Assembly: GCF_040954835.1 (NCBI RefSeq)
Contig: NC_090714.1
Location: forward strand, 6,746,501 to 6,810,500
Direction of reading: 5' to 3'
Source of the DNA: Lepisosteus oculatus
Taxonomy: Eukaryota > Chordata > Actinopteri > Semionotiformes > Lepisosteidae
Length of the DNA: 64,000 bases
The notes under the pieces were generated by a model that was given only the letters and a program-made list of their open reading frames with translations, was not told the origin of the DNA and made no database searches. Positions 59,701 to 64,000 of this stretch are shown here, one piece after another; the stretch's first letter is position 1; every line of letters begins with the position of its first letter. The translations under genes were made by a program, and so were the position numbers.

Positions 59701-62700
59701 CTGCATTCTTGGGGATGAAACACAGGTTTACTAGTATGAAGGACCCTGTATACAGTACAGGTGTTAACTGCTGCTCATGTGTTCTGCTGTTTCCCCAGTC
59801 TCGCTGAGAACGCCATCAGTAACAAAGGAGCCAAGGCCATCAGCCGGTCCCTCATGGTGAACAGGAGCCTGACTGCTCTGGAGTGAGTACGACACACGAT
59901 GCAGCCCAGCGGCGCAGATGATCAGCACAGACCGCTTCCTAAATGCTTGAACCTCGCTTCACCACCCCACTGTAACTAATGCAGATTGCGGGTCTGACCC
60001 ATGAAACATTTTGTTTTTAGAAAACCTAACATCATTCAGGTTTTGGAATTGTTTGATATTTCTGGAAGGATTTTAGTAGTGGACATTGCTCAACCACCTA
60101 GTAACCAATACAGAATTGGCACCCTAGGAAGCCTAAAGCCCGCGCAGAAGACATCGGCTCTGTAGTGGCCATAAATATAGATATCTCAGCTGTGGTTTTT
60201 TTTGCTGTGGAGTGACAGACTCATTGCTTTCCCTGATCAGTGGGGACCCAGCTTAATCCAAAGACTGTGGGGGCTCTTGAGGGGCCTCAACCAGTAGAGG
60301 TCTCTGCTTGAAGTGCAGGATAGGACATAGAGTCCAGAGGTTGCTGGTTCTATTCCAGGCTGTGTCAGTAGTCCATTGTGATACTGATGTGGAAGCTGTA
60401 GCACACAGTAGTCTCATTAGCAGCAGGGTACCTTTGAAGTTGATTGGTGAACTTACTTTGCTGTGCAACATAGGTTCTTATTAGATTTCTAGACACCTAC
60501 AAAGCTTGGAGTGTTTTAGCGACAGCTGTATCAGACAGCCGAGGACACTTACCTCTGCACTAGGGCTTGGCTGCAAAAAAAGAGAGCCAAATAAAGGCAG
60601 AGCCCTTGTTTTCTTACGCCTCTCCCCTGCTGGTCTGAGGGTTGAAAAGATTTCCAGTCAGTGATGGATGTCCGTGGTGCTGGTCCTTTCGTGCCGCTCG
60701 TATCGCAGTTTGATTGCCATGCTTGTCCTTACAGTCTCCGCAGTAACAACATCGGGCCCAAAGGAGCCAAAGCCCTGGCAGAAGCGCTCAAGATCAACCA
60801 GGGCCTGGTGTTTCTCAGGTGAGCCTCCGTCCTCCCCTGCAGCTGCTCTGCCACTGCTTCATCTTATTCCGACTCCCTGTCCAGCTTGGCATCCATACGG
60901 TAGTGTCAAGGTTTGCTTTACTTAATCTGGCTCTTGCTCTCCGGCAGCAGCAGTAGGTCTTCCTCTCTCCTCTCTCCCAGTTACACCTCAACTGGTGCGA
61001 CACACTCCAGAGGATCTGCCCTCTGTCTCCAGACAGCAGGACCCTCTGCTTCCTGGTGTTTCATAGTCACCTGGCCAATCATCTTCATCTGAATGGTCAG
61101 GTGACAAAGGGTGGTAGAGCATTCCCCACAGCCTTCTGGGAAATGTGGTCAAGGATCTTCATTTTGTCTTATCTTACCATCCTGCCTAACTTAAATGTTA
61201 CTTATTGTGGTAAGCTACAGAAATCTAAAAATGGGTCAAAATCCCTTTGCTGTTAGTGTAACCACAGAAAGCTCCTAAAATGAAAATGATGGGCTTAATA
61301 CTTGTTGTCACGAAATTATCTAACCAAACCGAAAATACAGCTTCTGAATTTAGATGTGGAGTACCCCTGCAGATACTGTAGCAGTTACTCTACTATTTCT
61401 ACAAGAGAAAGACAGTGATGAAGACAGTCTGTAGTGTTTCTTCTCATTGACATTGTGTGAGTCGATACTTTGTGAGTACTATGGTACTTACAAAGTCAGT
61501 GAAGACAGTGAAGACTGACTGAGGATTTGAAGGAAGAATTGGTGTGAGGACTTTGGTGACCCAAACATCTGTTAGAGTTTCTGCCACTTTACACAGGCTG
61601 GCTGGCTGGGCGTTCAACGTTTTGACTGCTTTAGAGATTGTTCCTGTGTTGTCTGTGTGATATTCAGTGATGCTTCTGGAGCACAGTGGGAGATGATATG
61701 CTGTATATTTTAGTCTCTCTTCACCACTCTGCTGTTCTCTTCCAGCCTCCAGAACAACTTAATCGGGGAAGAGGGAGCCAAGGGCATTGCAGAGATCCTG
61801 ATGACAAATCGCAAGCTGGTCACCCTTCAGTGAGTTTAGAGAGAGCCTTGACCATTTCCTCCCTGTGCCACAGTCTCTTTCTACCTTCCCTAGAACCTAG
61901 ATAGGTGATGTCAGTTAGTTGGAAAGGATGCTACAGTTGGATCAGTGTCAATGCTTATCATATTTTAACTTCTAGAGAGAAAACACCCTGTTAAAGCTAT
62001 TAAGTTTATGTGTACATCTATCAGGTGCTGGAAGTATCTTTCCACTCTTGAATGAGAACGCTATCCTCAAACAATGGTGCTTTTGGGACATGTCTGTAAT
62101 AGGTTACATGCACATCTTCAGTGTTTGGAACCCTCTTTCAGCCAACCAATACATTATTTTTCTTTGCCTCTTGGGGTAGTAATATCCATCTCATCTTCTC
62201 TACTGATGCACTGTATATGTTTATGCAGTCTTGGTTAGTTCTTGTGTTAAGTCAGAAGACAGGTTTGTTTCCTGATGTCCCAGAAAAGGCCGGAGTGCAG
62301 TTCTGTGTCACTCTGCCTGGATGGTGAGTGAGCCTCTGTTTGTGTCTGGCAGCCTGCAGAAGAACTCCATCACTGCAGAGGGAGGCAAGCTGATTGCCGA
62401 GGCGTTGAAGAAAAACCGGAGCCTGAAAGAACTGATGTAAGAGAGAGGCAAGGGAACAAGAAATAGGTGTATTCCCTGCTGAAAAGAGAAGAAAGGAAAC
62501 ACAACATTTCGGCTGTGGAATCTTCTTTGAGTGTGAGAAAGAGGCAGCCAATTACAGGACAGGCAGCTACCCTGTCCCACCCCCATGAGAAAGTTCTTAA
62601 CCAATCACATACCAGATTCTGCGCAATGTCTTCACACTGTCAGCGAATCACAGCAGAGGCATCTGCTCCTTTTAAAGTTACTGTTCACAGAAAAAGGCGC

Positions 62701-63636
62701 AGCACTGTGTCTATTGATTTTGATTCAAGGTTAACCACGTAAATAGGACTCTTGTGAATCTGTACATAGCACTAGTGATAATCATATTTTTAAAGCAAAA
62801 TTATAGAGCTTATTTCTGAAAACTATCAAAGGGAAAAAGGGGGAGTAAATTATTTTGCTAGATTTAGCCCTTTATATGACACTTGTTTCTTTTCTCCCTT
62901 CAGTCTGTCCAGTAACCAGCTTGGTGACAAGGGGGCCACTGCGCTGGCCCAGGCGCTGATGGAGAACCACAGCCTTGTCGCTCTTCAGTGCGTCTGGAGT
63001 ATTACTGTTCCTCTTCCTTTCAAGTGATATTCAGCATGAATATTCAACATGAAGTGTGACAAAAAAACCAAAGTCAGAGCAAAAATACTTCAGTTTCCCT
63101 AGCGTTGCTTTTCCTTAGTGTTGTTCAGGGTGAAATCTTGTTTTTTTTCCAGTGTTTTCTGGAAAACCAAACAGCTAATGACTAGAAAGGTAGAATCTTG
63201 TGGGGATGTAGAAGCTGATGTTGTTGTTTTTGATCTGAATTGGTCTGGTATGTTTATCATGGGTGAAGTCTTTGCTGGAAAGTGTCTTCAAGACAGTATA
63301 TTGTAGATGGAGATGGGTATATTATGTTGTGTGTCTCAAAACCATGAATCGGCCCTTTCAGGGTAACTTTCATAATATACACTGCACTGTCATTAACTAG
63401 GAATATGATAAGCCAGTATGTTGTACAAGAACTTAATTCACAGTAGATAAGAGTATGAATCATGAAAGGCAGGCATACCTTACATCCCATAATACACCCA
63501 TCTCGGCTAGGCCTGCCTCGCTCTTATCACTTTTCTGTTTCAATGATTGCAGCCTCCGGAGCAATTCCATTAGTAACAAAGGGGTCACAGCGCTGACACG
63601 GGCTCTCAAGCACAACAGAGGACTGACTGACCTCAA
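53698..63636 (+). CDS. nlrc3: NLRC3, CARD-NACHT-LRR protein (3' end beyond the window)
   Basis: Exons: 53698-53710, 54334-54594, 54822-56565, 57283-57369, 59799-59882, 60735-60818, 61746-61829, 62353-62436, 62904-62987, 63553-63636, all in phase (about 869 codons here). The cytosolic product has a CARD-like region (about 6-90), a NACHT ATPase with Walker A GVAGIGKT (183-190) and Walker B VLLIFDGLDE (252-261), the family segment ACTDPKKEVPVDNLITNIIR, winged-helix/NAD2-like sequence and then LRRs. NLRC3 in mammals restrains TLR, STING and T-cell signalling. Similarity to human NLRC3 extends across NACHT (EGL-DLQ-EHD, TNIIRGNLF, FDLFTESG) and LRRs (NQF-D-VMELLGS-LS-KDC-IQ), so I call the ortholog rather than a fish-expanded NLR. 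ATG 53698 has A at -3 and an in-frame TAA nine bases upstream. Confidence 0.93.
53745..54060 (+). mobile_element. SINE3/DeuSINE-like fragment with a different tail
   Basis: The body matches the 5S-derived SINE (TCAGATGAGATATTAAACTG, GGTCCTGGCTCTCAGTGGTC, GGCCCTTAC), but the 3' third is unlike the other copies: GCGATGGACTGGCGTCCTGT, CCAGGGTGTACCCTGCCTTG and a GGTAAATGACATGACATGA end. That tail is a common fish repeat module, so this is a related SINE with a swapped tail, or a nested insertion. It lies in intron 1 of NLRC3, 35 bp after the start exon. Confidence 0.65.
54334..54594 (+). CDS. nlrc3: NLRC3 CARD-like exon
   Basis: Acceptor TTCTGCAG, donor CTGTATG|GTGAGT. It encodes an all-helical segment RKQLVRSISGPFLENIVSHM, KLELLSKDEACQIQ, EKVRTVIDILALKG and LQAFIETTNSQLYLLITLY, the typical helix pattern of a CARD, including the RxxxLxxxL and (D/E)xxxLxxxLxxxG-like steps. 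This is the adapter-binding end of the protein. Confidence 0.85.
54822..56565 (+). CDS. nlrc3: NLRC3 NACHT exon
   Basis: One 1744-base exon holding the whole NACHT and associated helical domains: a linker with SLDNFTNLLLVEGLSDLQ, Walker A GVAGIGKTNL, Walker B LLIFDGLDEF, sensor-1-like LTSRP, then HLTLQEYLAATYYY in the winged-helix/superhelical part, and a pre-LRR end YLLQVSEECAEETNLS. All nucleotide-binding motifs look intact. Donor CTCAA|GTAAGC, phase 2. Confidence 0.95.
56760..57042 (-). mobile_element. tRNA-derived SINE, copy 4
   Basis: A full-length copy in the intron before the first LRR exon of NLRC3, same orientation as the copies at 3.6-7.0 kb. Minus-strand head GCGGAGCGGTGGCTCTGTGG, B box GGTTCGTATCC, CCTTAACCCC block and AATAAAGTGATCTTATCTTA tail. 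Confidence 0.88.
57283..63636 (+). CDS. nlrc3: NLRC3 LRR exons (seven in this window)
   Basis: A first 87-bp exon (57283-57369) is followed by six exons of exactly 84 bp (59799, 60735, 61746, 62353, 62904, 63553), all phase 2. Each encodes one 28-residue ribonuclease-inhibitor-type repeat of the form LxxNxIxxxGAKxxAxxLxxNxxL. The last donor, CTCAA|GTGAGT, leads out of the window. Human NLRC3 has many more LRRs, so roughly half the array lies to the right. Confidence 0.93.
57370..59798 (+). other. NLRC3 intron; probable LINE/SINE remnant near 59.3 kb
   Basis: Mostly unremarkable intron with a short (TC)n run near 58.80 kb. At 59325-59480 the sequence ATGTTATCCGTTCAGTCGAATCCGACTCTCTGTGATTCTATAGGCCATCTC resembles RTE/BovB-associated repeats (CAGTCG-TCCGACTCT) known in vertebrates. 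Family assignment is weak. Confidence 0.4.
62455..62745 (-). repeat. Dispersed repeat, second copy of the 4.95 kb family
   Basis: Shares CCCTGCTGAAAAGAGAAGAA, ACAACATTTCGGCTGTGGA and distal TATTGATTTTGATTC with 4953-5175, but is longer and lacks the exact 17-bp arms. On the minus strand it reads CAAAGAAGATTCCACAGCCG then AAATG, the decayed CTGAAGAAGGC/GCCGAAACG pattern. In an NLRC3 LRR intron, 19 bp past a donor. Confidence 0.55.
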
Positions 63637-64000
63637 GTGAGTGCCCAATATATGATCTCTACCATAGGTCACCTGATGCGAATTCACTGTGCTTTGTCGC
63701 TCTCCTAAATGCATTTTGCTGGACTAAATGGCTTGAAAATTAAATCTGATAGCATACATTAATTAATTTATTATAATTGCTGTTATTTTCTTTAACTCTT
63801 AAACGTAAACGCATGAATAACTAGTTTAATTAAGATTTATTTCTCAAAATTAAGCTGTGCGCTGCTGCATTAGAGTTCAATCCCTGAATTATTAATTGAT
63901 TAATTAATTTAGCCATTGTTGGCTTCATGTCACCGCACATTAGGCTGGAGCCATGAAAGAACAGGGTGACTTTTTTACAATGCACACGCAGACTGATAAC

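Noticed and set aside
1-64000. CRISPR arrays, bacterial operons or phage genes
   Set aside because: The window is eukaryotic, with spliced genes, SINEs and LINEs; the only regular tandem array is the 66-bp triplication, which has no spacers.

Overview
This is nuclear DNA of a vertebrate, most likely a ray-finned fish. Genes are split by GT-AG introns, coding exons are GC-rich in AT-rich introns, and the interspersed repeats are a tRNA-derived SINE, a 5S-rRNA-derived SINE, L2-like and other LINE remnants, Tc1/mariner and hAT-like elements. NLRC3 is present as a one-to-one-looking ortholog, not as a member of the expanded teleost NLR family. With the repeat flavour, this makes a gar- or bowfin-like (non-teleost) fish a reasonable guess, but the species cannot be fixed from the sequence.

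Layout. (1) 1-10.1 kb: the last exons of an unrecognised plus-strand gene, with two candidate terminal exons, each followed by poly(A) signals; its introns carry three copies of one SINE. (2) 10.1-14.3 kb: a 176-bp-spaced internal repeat, a minus-strand tRNA-Lys(CTT) with a pol III terminator, a GC-rich promoter-like stretch and a dead Tc1/mariner 3' end. (3) 14.35-15.96 kb: a two-exon C2H2 zinc-finger gene of 490 residues. (4) 16-20.9 kb: repeats, including a Tc1 element whose internal deletion joins the transposase directly to its own terminal repeat. (5) 23.55-36.6 kb: the most unusual gene. Eleven coding exons join in perfect phase into a 947-residue type I membrane protein: signal peptide, four tandem lamin-tail-domain (LTD)-like modules, a Cys-containing stalk, one membrane segment and a short tail with a tyrosine sorting-type motif. 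(6) 36.6-53.5 kb: intergenic sequence and probably 5' introns of NLRC3. It holds LINE, SINE and hAT-like remnants, a 350-bp direct duplication, a perfect 66-bp coding triplication and a CpG-rich promoter-like island near 49.3 kb. (7) 53.7 kb to the right edge: NLRC3, from a start exon with only 13 coding bases through a CARD-like exon, a NACHT exon and the first seven LRR-region exons. The gene runs off the window.

How the genes relate. NLRC3 is an intracellular NLR that dampens innate signalling. The zinc-finger gene is a probable transcription factor. The LTD protein is a predicted cell-surface protein of unknown role. They are not a functional operon, but the grouping of NLRC3, a C2H2 zinc-finger gene and tRNA-Lys(CTT) recalls human 16p13.3, so part of the linkage may be ancient. 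Exon boundaries were chosen by splice motif, phase and family similarity; no transcript data were available.
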